Assembly (NCBI RefSeq): GCF_023674465.1
Contig: NZ_CP098400.1
Coordinates: 2,136,801-2,200,800 of the forward strand
Length of the DNA: 64,000 bases
Source: Xiashengella succiniciproducens
GTDB taxonomy: Bacteria; Bacteroidota; Bacteroidia; Bacteroidales; Marinilabiliaceae
Direction: 5' to 3'
Part shown: positions 36,957 through 44,364 of the stretch, one piece after another
Numbering within the stretch: position 1 is the first letter of the stretch
How the letters are laid out: every line of letters begins with the position of its first letter
Position numbers and translations under genes: made by a program
Notes under the pieces: generated by a model
Told to the model about the DNA's origin: nothing
The model's database searches: none
Seen by the model: the letters and a program-made list of their open reading frames with translations, nothing else

Positions 36957-38792
36957 TTATTCTACAGTAACCGACTTGGCAAGGTTTCGAGGCTGGTCAA
37001 CATTGCATCCCCTCATCAGTGCGATATGATATGCCAGGATCTGCAATGGGATAATACTAATCATTGGTGCAATAGCTTCATGTGCTTCAGGTATTTCTAT
37101 TACATGATCAGCCATACTCTTCACAGCCTTGTCACCCTTTGTCACTACTGCTATTACTTTACCTTTGCGGGCCTTAACCTCCTGAATGTTACTTATCATT
37201 TTTTCGTAGTTATTGTCATTCAGAGCAAGTGCAAAGACAGGCATCTTTTCGTCGATAAGTGCTATTGGTCCGTGTTTCATCTCAGCAGCAGGGTAACCTT
37301 CTGCGTGGATGTATGAGATTTCCTTCAACTTAAGTGCTCCTTCAAGAGCTACCGGGAATAGAGCACCCCTACCCATATAAAGGGCGTTTGAAGCATCTTT
37401 ATATGTTGCTGCTATCTTTTCAATCTGGTCTTCTATTGCCAGAACCTCCCTGATCTTGTCGGGAACCAGGGTAAGTTCGTGAATCAATTTTTGATACTCT
37501 TCAGTTGATAGAATTTGCTTTTTGTGTCCCAACAGCAGAGCCATCATAGTGAGCACAGTAATCTGAGATGTAAAGGCCTTGGTAGAGGCAACCCCAATCT
37601 CAATACCGGCATGGGTATAAACCCCTGCATGTGTTTCCCGTGAGATTGAAGAACCGGCCACATTGCAGATACCAAGTATTGTAGCACGTGAGTCCTTAAC
37701 CTTGCGGATTGCTGCAAGAGTATCGGCTGTTTCACCACTCTGTGATATAGCAATAATCAGGTCATTGTCAAAAATAATAGGATCACGGTACCTGAATTCG
37801 GATGCATACTCGACCTCTACAGGAATACGGGCATACTTTTCAAACAGGTATTCTCCCACAAGACCTGCATGCCATGAGGTACCACATGCAACGATAACTA
37901 TCCTTTTAGCCTCCAGTAATTTGGGCATCACATCGCTAATTCCTCCCAGAAAGATCTTGCTCTCATCCATTGCAACACGTCCTCTGAATGTCTCCTGGAC
38001 AGTCACAGGCTGCTCATGGATTTCTTTGAGCATAAAATGCTCGTATTCGCCCTTATCAATATTCTCGATTGAGAGTTCGATAGTCTTAATATCAGGAGTC
38101 TTGCTGTCATTATACAAATTCTTCAGTTCAAGCTTTTCTCTGGTAATTACAGCAACTTCCTCATCATTAAGGTAGATAACCTGATCGGTATACTCAACAA
38201 TAGGAGTTGCATCAGATGCAAGGAAGTACTCCTTTTCACCAACCCCTATTACAAGAGGACTACCTTTACGTGCAGCTATCAGAGTACCGGGTTCATCTTC
38301 GCAGAAGATGACCAGTCCATACGCCCCAACCACCTTTGTCAGAGCCAGTCTGACTGCCAGTTCGGCACTCACCTTTTGCTCGAAATAAATATTCTCAATA
38401 AGATTGGCAAGTATCTCTGTGTCTGTCTCGCTGGTAAATTTATAGCCTCTGTTTTGAAGCTCCTTGCGCAAGTGGGCATAGTTTTCTATAATACCGTTAT
38501 GAACAACGTAAAACTTACCCTTCATTGACTTGTGCGGGTGGGCATTTGTATCGCTAGGTTCACCGTGAGTTGCCCATCTGGTATGTCCCATTCCCATAGA
38601 ACCGGAAATATCCTTGTCCTGAGATAGCTTCTCAAGGTCCATGACCTTACCCTTGCACTTATACACATTTATCTTTCCATTCACCAGTGCGATTCCGGCT
38701 GAGTCATAACCCCGATACTCCAGCCTTTGCAATCCTTTGATTATAATGGGATAGGCAGTTCTTTCACCTACATAAGCAACTATTCCGCACAT
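36957..38792 (-). CDS. glmS: Glutamine--fructose-6-phosphate aminotransferase (isomerizing)
   Basis: The 611-residue protein has Cys2 exposed after Met removal (MCGIVAYVG) as the glutaminase nucleophile, 'HTRWATHGEPSDTNAHPH' and 'HNGIIENYAHL' in the glutaminase domain, and two SIS domains ('GTSWHAGLVGEYLFE', 'ISQSGETADTLAAI', 'GRGALFPVALEGALKLKE'), ending in 'NLAKSVTVE'. It makes glucosamine-6-phosphate, the entry to UDP-GlcNAc, peptidoglycan and LPS. It begins 5 nt after the stop of the DUF4954 gene, so the two are one transcript. I saw no riboswitch; the upstream space is filled by the DUF4954 gene. Confidence 0.98.
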   Translation of the reverse strand: MCGIVAYVGERTAYPIIIKGLQRLEYRGYDSAGIALVNGKINVYKCKGKVMDLEKLSQDKDISGSMGMGHTRWATHGEPSDTNAHPHKSMKGKFYVVHNGIIENYAHLRKELQNRGYKFTSETDTEILANLIENIYFEQKVSAELAVRLALTKVVGAYGLVIFCEDEPGTLIAARKGSPLVIGVGEKEYFLASDATPIVEYTDQVIYLNDEEVAVITREKLELKNLYNDSKTPDIKTIELSIENIDKGEYEHFMLKEIHEQPVTVQETFRGRVAMDESKIFLGGISDVMPKLLEAKRIVIVACGTSWHAGLVGEYLFEKYARIPVEVEYASEFRYRDPIIFDNDLIIAISQSGETADTLAAIRKVKDSRATILGICNVAGSSISRETHAGVYTHAGIEIGVASTKAFTSQITVLTMMALLLGHKKQILSTEEYQKLIHELTLVPDKIREVLAIEDQIEKIAATYKDASNALYMGRGALFPVALEGALKLKEISYIHAEGYPAAEMKHGPIALIDEKMPVFALALNDNNYEKMISNIQEVKARKGKVIAVVTKGDKAVKSMADHVIEIPEAHEAIAPMISIIPLQILAYHIALMRGCNVDQPRNLAKSVTVE

Positions 38793-38797
38793 ATAAA

Positions 38798-40810
38798 TTA
38801 TTTTTTAGTTGTTTTCTTGTCCGCTACTCTGATTGCTTCTAGCTTGCTCTGTACTTTAGCAGCCAGGGCGCTTTTCTTTTCAATATGCTCTATTATATCC
38901 CTTACAGCAGGGTGCTTACTAAACTCCCCACGTACATTTTCAAAGTCCATAGCCTTTGTCTCAGCCTCCCCATCAATACCAAAGCCTGTCTGTGACTTGA
39001 GCGTGAATTCCTTCTTTGCATCACTGTACATCATCTCATCAAGTGACACTACAGCCCTTCTCCATTCTTCAACAAATGCCGATACCTCGTCACGTGTCAC
39101 TGTCGACACATCAATCTTCATTTCCGCTTTAAGGGTGACCACTATCCAGTTCCATGCCCAGACGAAGTAATTGTCCTTCCACGCCCTGTAATAATCATTT
39201 ATATTGTCGATGGTGTTTATCTCACCGCTCTCTACTGCATCAACAAAGTCTAATACAACTTCCTTTGGAACCAACAGACCGGCAACATCAATCCATTCGC
39301 CAGTACCTGTCTTCCCTTCAGGTCTGAGAGCTTCACGCATCTCTTCTTCGGTACTATAGTCAGCAAGCTCCAACTTTTTGACTAAACCGTTGCCAAGGAA
39401 TTTGATAAGACCTAAACGGTAAATGGACAGTCCGCGCTCCAACGCGGACGCAGTTATCTTCACCCCATTGTACATAAAGTATTCCGATGCAGGACCTGAT
39501 GTCTTTTGCAGATCCTTCAGTACTGCAATACCTCTTACTATTTTTTGAATAGAATAGGGACTAAGCAGGTTGAAGACTATGGAGTCTGGCTGCCTTCTAG
39601 CTTTGCGACGGTCACGCTTAGGCCATTTTTGAGCATCCCTTATTGTACCTATACTTCTCAGATTAACTGCAGGAGCAAGGAAACTCTCATCAGTATTTTC
39701 AATAATATATGAGAAAGGCAGGTCAGAAGTATCCGGATTACGATAGTGACGTCCCATCACCAAAGTAAAGGCACCAATTTTGGCAGGCCACAGAACATAT
39801 GAATCACTGGTGGTCTTACTTCCCCGTTCCAACACTCCCTGATGAATAGGTCCCAGCTTGTACATATGATTACTTTGGTTGGATCCGCTACCTGCATTCA
39901 GGAAAGAATAATAACCTGCTATCAGCAATGTTGATTTGTGGTGACTCACTGTATATGGACCGGCAAATATCGAGCAGGCCTCTCCGTGAAATCCCTGACA
40001 ATTGGCGAAGAACACAGAGTTTTCTGCCGAATATTGCTTACCTAGTACCGTTCCCTGGCCCACAAAGCAGTTTGTTACCATCGACATATCAGTAATAATA
40101 CTACCACAGGAACATATAAAGTTTTGTGCTATTACACCTGGTCCTATATAGGCAGGATCTTCCTCACAACTATTAATAGTACCGTTGGTCAGTCTATAGA
40201 CCCCTTCGATACTTGCAAATGGGCCGATACTTACGTTAATGATAGTACGACTGTTGATCAGATGAGCTCCCTGCCCTACTCGTCCCATGGTGGATGAGAC
40301 TGATTCTGCATAAGCATCAGCCATGTCCATAAGATGTTGCACCAAGGCCGGTCTGTGTCTGTAGAATGCCATCAGATATGCAGTGTGGGCAGACAGTTCA
40401 TCATACATTACTACCTCACGACCACCGGTCTCATTCAAAACAGCAATGCGGCAACCGTTACCAAAGCTAGACTTCTCAGTTACCGCCATTGAGTCGACAC
40501 TCTCTATTACCACATCATTTTCGATGATATAATTGGCCAGGTGGTTTTTGACCTGGTTGATATATACATCATCTCCAATTATGCAATTATGGATAGAGGC
40601 ATTATAGATACCGGAATATTTGGGAACTCCCCCGTCAGTATAAAAAGTCTTTCGAAGTACTCCTATTTTGATATCTCCGGAAAAGACAACATTGCGGATA
40701 TTGTCGGCAATAAAACCTTCACTTACTTTCACTCGGTGCCATTCGCGACAGATACAACCATTATTTTCAAGTTGTCGGCGCTCGGCCTCAGAAAGATCTC
40801 GAAATTTCAT
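38798..40810 (-). CDS. DUF4954 family protein (predicted left-handed beta-helix)
   Basis: The 670-residue cytoplasmic protein has no signal peptide. It begins 'MKFRDLSEAERRQLENNG', and the first 350 residues are rich in short Ile/Val-Gly spaced repeats ('IGDDVYINQVKN', 'FGNGCRIAVLNE', 'YIGPGVIAQNFICSCGSII'), the look of hexapeptide left-handed beta-helices in sugar acyltransferases and nucleotidyltransferases. The C-terminal 280 residues are helical and charged and end in a Lys-rich tail ('VADKKTTKK'). The family is conserved in Bacteroidota and some spirochaetes and has no known reaction. Immediate linkage to glmS suggests a role in amino-sugar or nucleotide-sugar metabolism. That is inference from context only. 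Confidence 0.88.
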   Translation of the reverse strand: MKFRDLSEAERRQLENNGCICREWHRVKVSEGFIADNIRNVVFSGDIKIGVLRKTFYTDGGVPKYSGIYNASIHNCIIGDDVYINQVKNHLANYIIENDVVIESVDSMAVTEKSSFGNGCRIAVLNETGGREVVMYDELSAHTAYLMAFYRHRPALVQHLMDMADAYAESVSSTMGRVGQGAHLINSRTIINVSIGPFASIEGVYRLTNGTINSCEEDPAYIGPGVIAQNFICSCGSIITDMSMVTNCFVGQGTVLGKQYSAENSVFFANCQGFHGEACSIFAGPYTVSHHKSTLLIAGYYSFLNAGSGSNQSNHMYKLGPIHQGVLERGSKTTSDSYVLWPAKIGAFTLVMGRHYRNPDTSDLPFSYIIENTDESFLAPAVNLRSIGTIRDAQKWPKRDRRKARRQPDSIVFNLLSPYSIQKIVRGIAVLKDLQKTSGPASEYFMYNGVKITASALERGLSIYRLGLIKFLGNGLVKKLELADYSTEEEMREALRPEGKTGTGEWIDVAGLLVPKEVVLDFVDAVESGEINTIDNINDYYRAWKDNYFVWAWNWIVVTLKAEMKIDVSTVTRDEVSAFVEEWRRAVVSLDEMMYSDAKKEFTLKSQTGFGIDGEAETKAMDFENVRGEFSKHPAVRDIIEHIEKKSALAAKVQSKLEAIRVADKKTTKK

Positions 40811-41032
40811 CAGATCAGGATATTAGTATAACAATCCGAAAGTACAATAATTATATTATTCGGATTAATTCCATATAAAAACGAAAGTAAAACAAAATAA
40901 AATATGTTGTTTAACATCATCTTCGAAACATTTCGAAAACATAAATTATTTTTCAACCTATCTATAGACCGTACTTTGATAATTCAGACACATAAAAAGC
41001 TTTCGTAAATAAAATAACTTACCTATTCTTTC

Positions 41033-41308
41033 TTATGCTTCCAAAACTCTCCATTCCGGATGTCTTTTGAGGAAAGTGACTAAGTAAGGACACACAGGTA
41101 TTATACGTACTCCATTATCCCGGCACCATTCCATCACAGCATGTGCAAGCCGGCCTGCCGCTCCCTGTCCGCGCAGGGTTTCTGGTACCCAGGTGTGATT
41201 TAGTGATAATACTTTTGGTTTATCCTCAGTATATTCTATATAGCATAGATGCCCTTCGACTACAAGCTCAAAGCGCCTGTCATCATTGTTATGCGAAAAA
41301 TTGTCCAT
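41033..41308 (-). CDS. Small GNAT-family N-acetyltransferase (COG2388 type)
   Basis: The 91-residue protein has the compact GCN5-like core of this subfamily: 'RFELVVEGHLCYIEYTEDKP', then 'LSLNHTWVPETLRGQGAAGRL' with the acetyl-CoA loop R-G-Q-G-A-A-G, and 'AHAVMEWCRDNGVRIIPVCP', ending 'FLKRHPEWRVLEA'. These small enzymes acetylate unknown amines or proteins. It stands alone, divergent from the small membrane protein gene. The upstream 222 bp (40811-41032) between its stop and the DUF4954 start are AT-rich and hold no gene that I can see. Confidence 0.85.
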   Translation of the reverse strand: MDNFSHNNDDRRFELVVEGHLCYIEYTEDKPKVLSLNHTWVPETLRGQGAAGRLAHAVMEWCRDNGVRIIPVCPYLVTFLKRHPEWRVLEA

Positions 41309-41405
41309 ATTTTACGATGTAGTTTGAATCTTTTAACAAAAAAAATTGACAAATGTTGAGGAATTTATTAATTTGTTAAGTCTTTAACTTAAAACCTTTA
41401 AAATT

Positions 41406-41765
41406 ATGAACATCTTTTTACTTGCAAACGAATCGATGTATGGCTTGCTTTGTATGGTGCTTGTCATCTTCTCTATCATCGTAATGTGGATGATATTTGA
41501 AAAAGCAGGTCAGGCCGGATGGAAAGCAATCATCCCAATTTACAACATGTTAGTACTACTTCAAATTGTAGGAAAACCATGGTGGTGGCTTCTTCTAATA
41601 TGCTTTATTCCAATTGTGAATATAATTCTATCAATCTGGGTGATTAATTTACTGGCAAAGAGCTTTGGCAAAGGCGTGGGTTTTACAATAGGATTGATAA
41701 TCCTTCCTTTTATATTTTTCCCAATCCTGGCCTTTGGAAAAGCAAGCTATACAAAACCTGCATAA
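41406..41765 (+). CDS. Small membrane protein, DUF5684-like
   Basis: The 119-residue protein has about four hydrophobic helices ('YGLLCMVLVIFSIIVMWMIF', 'WWWLLLICFIPIVNIILSIW', 'FTIGLIILPFIFFPILAFG'). The motif 'EKAGQAGWKAIIPIYNMLVL' between the first two helices is typical of DUF5684 and related small proteins that resemble membrane anchors fused to signal peptidases in other bacteria. No enzymatic residue is seen. Function is unknown. A long-loop hairpin follows the stop codon. Confidence 0.78.
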   Translation: MNIFLLANESMYGLLCMVLVIFSIIVMWMIFEKAGQAGWKAIIPIYNMLVLLQIVGKPWWWLLLICFIPIVNIILSIWVINLLAKSFGKGVGFTIGLIILPFIFFPILAFGKASYTKPA

Positions 41766-41816
41766 TTCTAACATAAAGGCAGACTGCCTGCTGCTATAAA
41801 TTACTCCTCCCGGGCT

Positions 41817-41882
41817 CTCATGGGGTATGTGACTAAGATGATCTCTTTCCCACCTATTTCCCCATGAGGGTCCAATTTTTTT
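41817..41882 (+). terminator. Long-loop hairpin and T tract after the small membrane protein gene
   Basis: CTCATGGGG (41817-41825) pairs with CCCCATGAG (41860-41868) across a 34-nt loop, followed by a run of T to 41882. It is a probable terminator; the loop is unusually long. Confidence 0.55.
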
Positions 41883-41903
41883 GATTTTTTTCGCACCTTG
41901 GGG

Positions 41904-41934
41904 TTGGAAGGAATTAAAGAAACCATTACATTTG
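41904..41934 (+). promoter_or_regulatory. Bacteroidota-type promoter of tRNA-Met
   Basis: TTG at 41904-41906 and TACATTTG at 41927-41934, spaced by 20 nt, match the sigma-ABfr consensus (-33 TTTG/TTG and -7 TAnnTTTG). The tRNA begins 21 nt downstream. Confidence 0.75.
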
Positions 41935-41954
41935 CACACGCAAAAACCAAGGAT

Positions 41955-42028
41955 GCCGAGGTAGCTCAGCCGGTTAGAGCGCATGATTCATAATCATGAG
42001 GTCGGCGGTTCAAGCCCGCCTCTCGGTA
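41955..42028 (+). tRNA. tRNA-Met (anticodon CAT)
   Basis: A 74-nt cloverleaf: acceptor GCCGAGG with TCTCGGT (G-U at both ends), D-arm GCTC/GAGC, anticodon arm CATGA-TTCATAA-TCATG with CAT at 41989-41991, T-arm GGCGG-TTCAAGC-CCGCC, discriminator A. CCA is not encoded. The anticodon stem lacks the three G-C pairs of an initiator, so it is an elongator tRNA-Met, or less likely a tRNA-Ile2 modified by TilS. Confidence 0.93.
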
Positions 42029-42038
42029 CTTAGAAATC

Positions 42039-42065
42039 AAAGGGTTACGGTCTTCGTAACCCTTT
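42039..42065 (+). terminator. Terminator of tRNA-Met
   Basis: An 11-bp perfect stem (AAAGGGTTACG with CGTAACCCTTT) has a 5-nt loop and is followed by CATTATTTT, 10 nt after the tRNA. Confidence 0.8.
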
Positions 42066-42311
42066 CATTATTTTAGATTGTAACACATTTGTAACACAAA
42101 CTCACTGTAACAGTTTTGAATTTGTTAAGGCGGCTTTTCTCAAATGTTAGGAGGCCGCTTTTTTCTTTCCCATGAGTCACCTCAAGTACTTCCATTACCA
42201 CGAAGCAACCAGCCTACATGAGTTTCTGACAAGCAGGAGCTCTCTGCTTAATTGAATAATCGTATAAAAGGTCTTCTTAAGGGATATGTTATAATACAGA
42301 CTACAAAAACA

Positions 42312-42351
42312 AACGGCAGCATTATTGCTTGTCCGCAATATTACTGCCGTT
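42312..42351 (-). terminator. Terminator of the GH5-GH97 unit
   Basis: AACGGCAG pairs with CTGCCGTT, and an inner ATTGC/GCAAT stem continues after an internal loop. Read leftward it is followed by TTTGTTTTTG. It lies 21 nt beyond the GH97 stop. Confidence 0.75.
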
Positions 42352-42372
42352 AAATATAAATTAGCCTGTTTC

Positions 42373-44319
42373 CTACTTTGTCATGACAAATCCACCATTT
42401 GGCTGGATTGTAACTGTATAGCGACCATTTTTGGCAACTTTCACGCTTTCTGAGTAGGAAGAACCATCCTTCCTGTCATTGTAAATTACAACTGTTTGTC
42501 CGGCAAACTCAGGAATCTCAATAGTAAGCTTCTTAGCTTCCTTCTCTGCATTTACTCCTGCAATGTACCAGGTATCTCCTGAACGTCTTGCAATAACTGC
42601 ATACTTGCCAGGAATTCCATCTACATACCTGATGTCATCCCAAACAGTGGGCACCTTGCGCATAAAGTCAATGGCAAAAGCCGGCGCATCTTCAAGGTTG
42701 TTGGGTGTAAGTGCAAAGAACTGAACCGGGTTTTGGTAAAGAACTGCTGTAGCTAGTTGGAAGCAGTCTGTCGTGAGTCTCTTCTGACCACCCTTATTTC
42801 CCTTATTGAAATATTTGTTGAGTACTACACCACCAAATTCCATCATTGCAGCTGAGTTTCTGATGAAAGGATGCAGGGTTGCAAAGAATGCTTCGTTCTC
42901 ACGGACATCCTGGCTAAACACAAGCATTTCAGAAGCTAGCACAGCCTCACTACCTACAAGGTTGGGGTACATTCTCTCCCATCCCCTTGGAAGCGTAGTT
43001 CCGTGGAAAACAACCATCAGACCATACTCATTTGCCTCAGTAAGGATGTCTTCATACAGACGCATAGTTTCCTGTTTGTCACCTCCAAAGAAGTCAGCCT
43101 TGATACCCTTAACACCTACCTGGCTCAGCCACTTCATTTCCTTCTTTCTTGCGGGAGAAGTGCTCATCTTATTTAGAGGAGTCTGGAATGCATCGTTGGC
43201 TGCACCATTAGTGTTGTACCACAAGAATACACCCACACCTTTAGAACGGGCATATTCAATAAGTTCTTCAGTCTTTTCATAGCCCATATTGGTATCCCAC
43301 CATGCATCTACAAGGATAAATTCATAGCCCAATGCAGCAGCAAGATCTATATACTTAACCTGATCAGCATAGTTCATACTTTCATCCTGCCAGATGATCC
43401 AGCTCCATGTACCCTTACCATATTCATATTTTCTGGACGGCTCATATACCGGATCCACAACATCCCATGGAATAGTTGTCTCAACAATCGGTTTTAGAGT
43501 CTCTCCAACAGTGATGGTTCTCCATGGAGTAACACCAGGAAGACCTATTTGGGCACCAGTGCTACCGAATCCGTTGTTTTGTCTTGGATCGGGATAGTTT
43601 ACAGTAAAGACTCCGTCATTATAACTACTGAGATGTGCAGCACAATACTGGCTTGTAACTCCTGTTTCAGTCAACAGCATCCAGGCCTTATCACCTACTC
43701 TGAACAGGCCAGGGAATACATAACCTTCACGTGACTTATTGTTTTCAATAGGACCTCCTGCTTCATAACCACTTTCATAACTTGGGGATGTCCTTGCAAA
43801 GGCAACCATAGGAAACATCATTGGTGATAGATAGCTGGTTGTTCCCTGAGGAAAGCGGAAGCCAGTAGCTTCCTTTTGAACAACACAAGCTCTGGTATCA
43901 CCCCACTTTTCAAGTTCATACCTGAAGGCAATGTTGTTGTTGCTGACCTGAAACAATACAGAAATCTGCCTGTCCTTTGCATCAGCAAAAGTTGTTTTGA
44001 GGCTGTTTGCCTCATATGAGATTTCCGACTTCTTAATCCTGTCCTGAGTGTATTGCTTGGCAACACGGTCAGTTGCAGAATCGACAAACTTCAAATTGCT
44101 GCTGAAATCTCCTTCATTTGTAGTAAAACCCAGAGGTGAATTTTCAAGAACTACTGCACCCTTGTACTCAACAGAATACGCCGGCTTCCCTTCGTCCAAC
44201 ACCACCTTTACAACCAGTTCCCCGTCAGGGCTGCTCACTGTTCCAATCTGTGTTGCAAACATGCCAACACTGGAAAGCGACATAAATAACGCAATCAGTT
44301 TCAATCCTTTAAGCTTCAT
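42373..44319 (-). CDS. Glycoside hydrolase family 97 protein (alpha-galactosidase/alpha-glucosidase)
   Basis: The 648-residue protein has a signal peptide ('LIALFMSLSSVGMFATQ') and no lipobox, so it is probably periplasmic. The N-terminal beta-super-sandwich has 'IGTVSSPDGELVVKVVL'. The barrel has 'GKGTWSWIIWQDESMNYADQ' and 'YIDLAAALGYEFILVDAWWD', and 'GVKGIKADFFGGDKQ' with Asp409 where retaining GH97 enzymes carry their nucleophile. 'VGSEAVLASEM' follows, and the calcium-binding Glu residues are plausible. GH97 includes inverting alpha-glucosidases (SusB) and retaining alpha-galactosidases; an Asp at 409 favours the retaining type, with moderate certainty. It starts 45 nt after the mosaic GH5 gene. 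Confidence 0.9.
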   Translation of the reverse strand: MKLKGLKLIALFMSLSSVGMFATQIGTVSSPDGELVVKVVLDEGKPAYSVEYKGAVVLENSPLGFTTNEGDFSSNLKFVDSATDRVAKQYTQDRIKKSEISYEANSLKTTFADAKDRQISVLFQVSNNNIAFRYELEKWGDTRACVVQKEATGFRFPQGTTSYLSPMMFPMVAFARTSPSYESGYEAGGPIENNKSREGYVFPGLFRVGDKAWMLLTETGVTSQYCAAHLSSYNDGVFTVNYPDPRQNNGFGSTGAQIGLPGVTPWRTITVGETLKPIVETTIPWDVVDPVYEPSRKYEYGKGTWSWIIWQDESMNYADQVKYIDLAAALGYEFILVDAWWDTNMGYEKTEELIEYARSKGVGVFLWYNTNGAANDAFQTPLNKMSTSPARKKEMKWLSQVGVKGIKADFFGGDKQETMRLYEDILTEANEYGLMVVFHGTTLPRGWERMYPNLVGSEAVLASEMLVFSQDVRENEAFFATLHPFIRNSAAMMEFGGVVLNKYFNKGNKGGQKRLTTDCFQLATAVLYQNPVQFFALTPNNLEDAPAFAIDFMRKVPTVWDDIRYVDGIPGKYAVIARRSGDTWYIAGVNAEKEAKKLTIEIPEFAGQTVVIYNDRKDGSSYSESVKVAKNGRYTVTIQPNGGFVMTK

Positions 44320-44364
44320 AATAGTACCTGTATTTAAATTGGAATAATTATTTCTAAAAACAAT

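Larger units (their letters stand above)
42029..42372. other. Intergenic region between tRNA-Met and the GH97 gene
   Basis: This holds the tRNA terminator (42039-42065), two close copies of TTGTAACACA near 42078-42100, a weak hairpin with T run (about 42130-42164) and the GH97-side terminator (42312-42351). An ATG at 42172 opens 27 codons (MSHLKYFHYHEATSLHEFL...) to 42255; it has no recognised family and no clear coding support. No integrase is visible, although tRNA 3' ends are common integration points. Confidence 0.4.

Noticed and set aside
36957-38800. glmS ribozyme or amino-sugar riboswitch upstream of glmS
   Set aside because: Only 5 nt separate the DUF4954 stop from the glmS start, leaving no leader for such an element.
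42172-42255. 27-codon open frame downstream of tRNA-Met
   Set aside because: It is too short, without a recognised homologue or codon evidence; kept only as a note in the intergenic entry.
41955-42372. Integrated element or attachment site at the tRNA-Met 3' end
   Set aside because: No integrase, no repeated copy of the tRNA 3' end and no foreign genes were seen between the tRNA and the GH97 gene.
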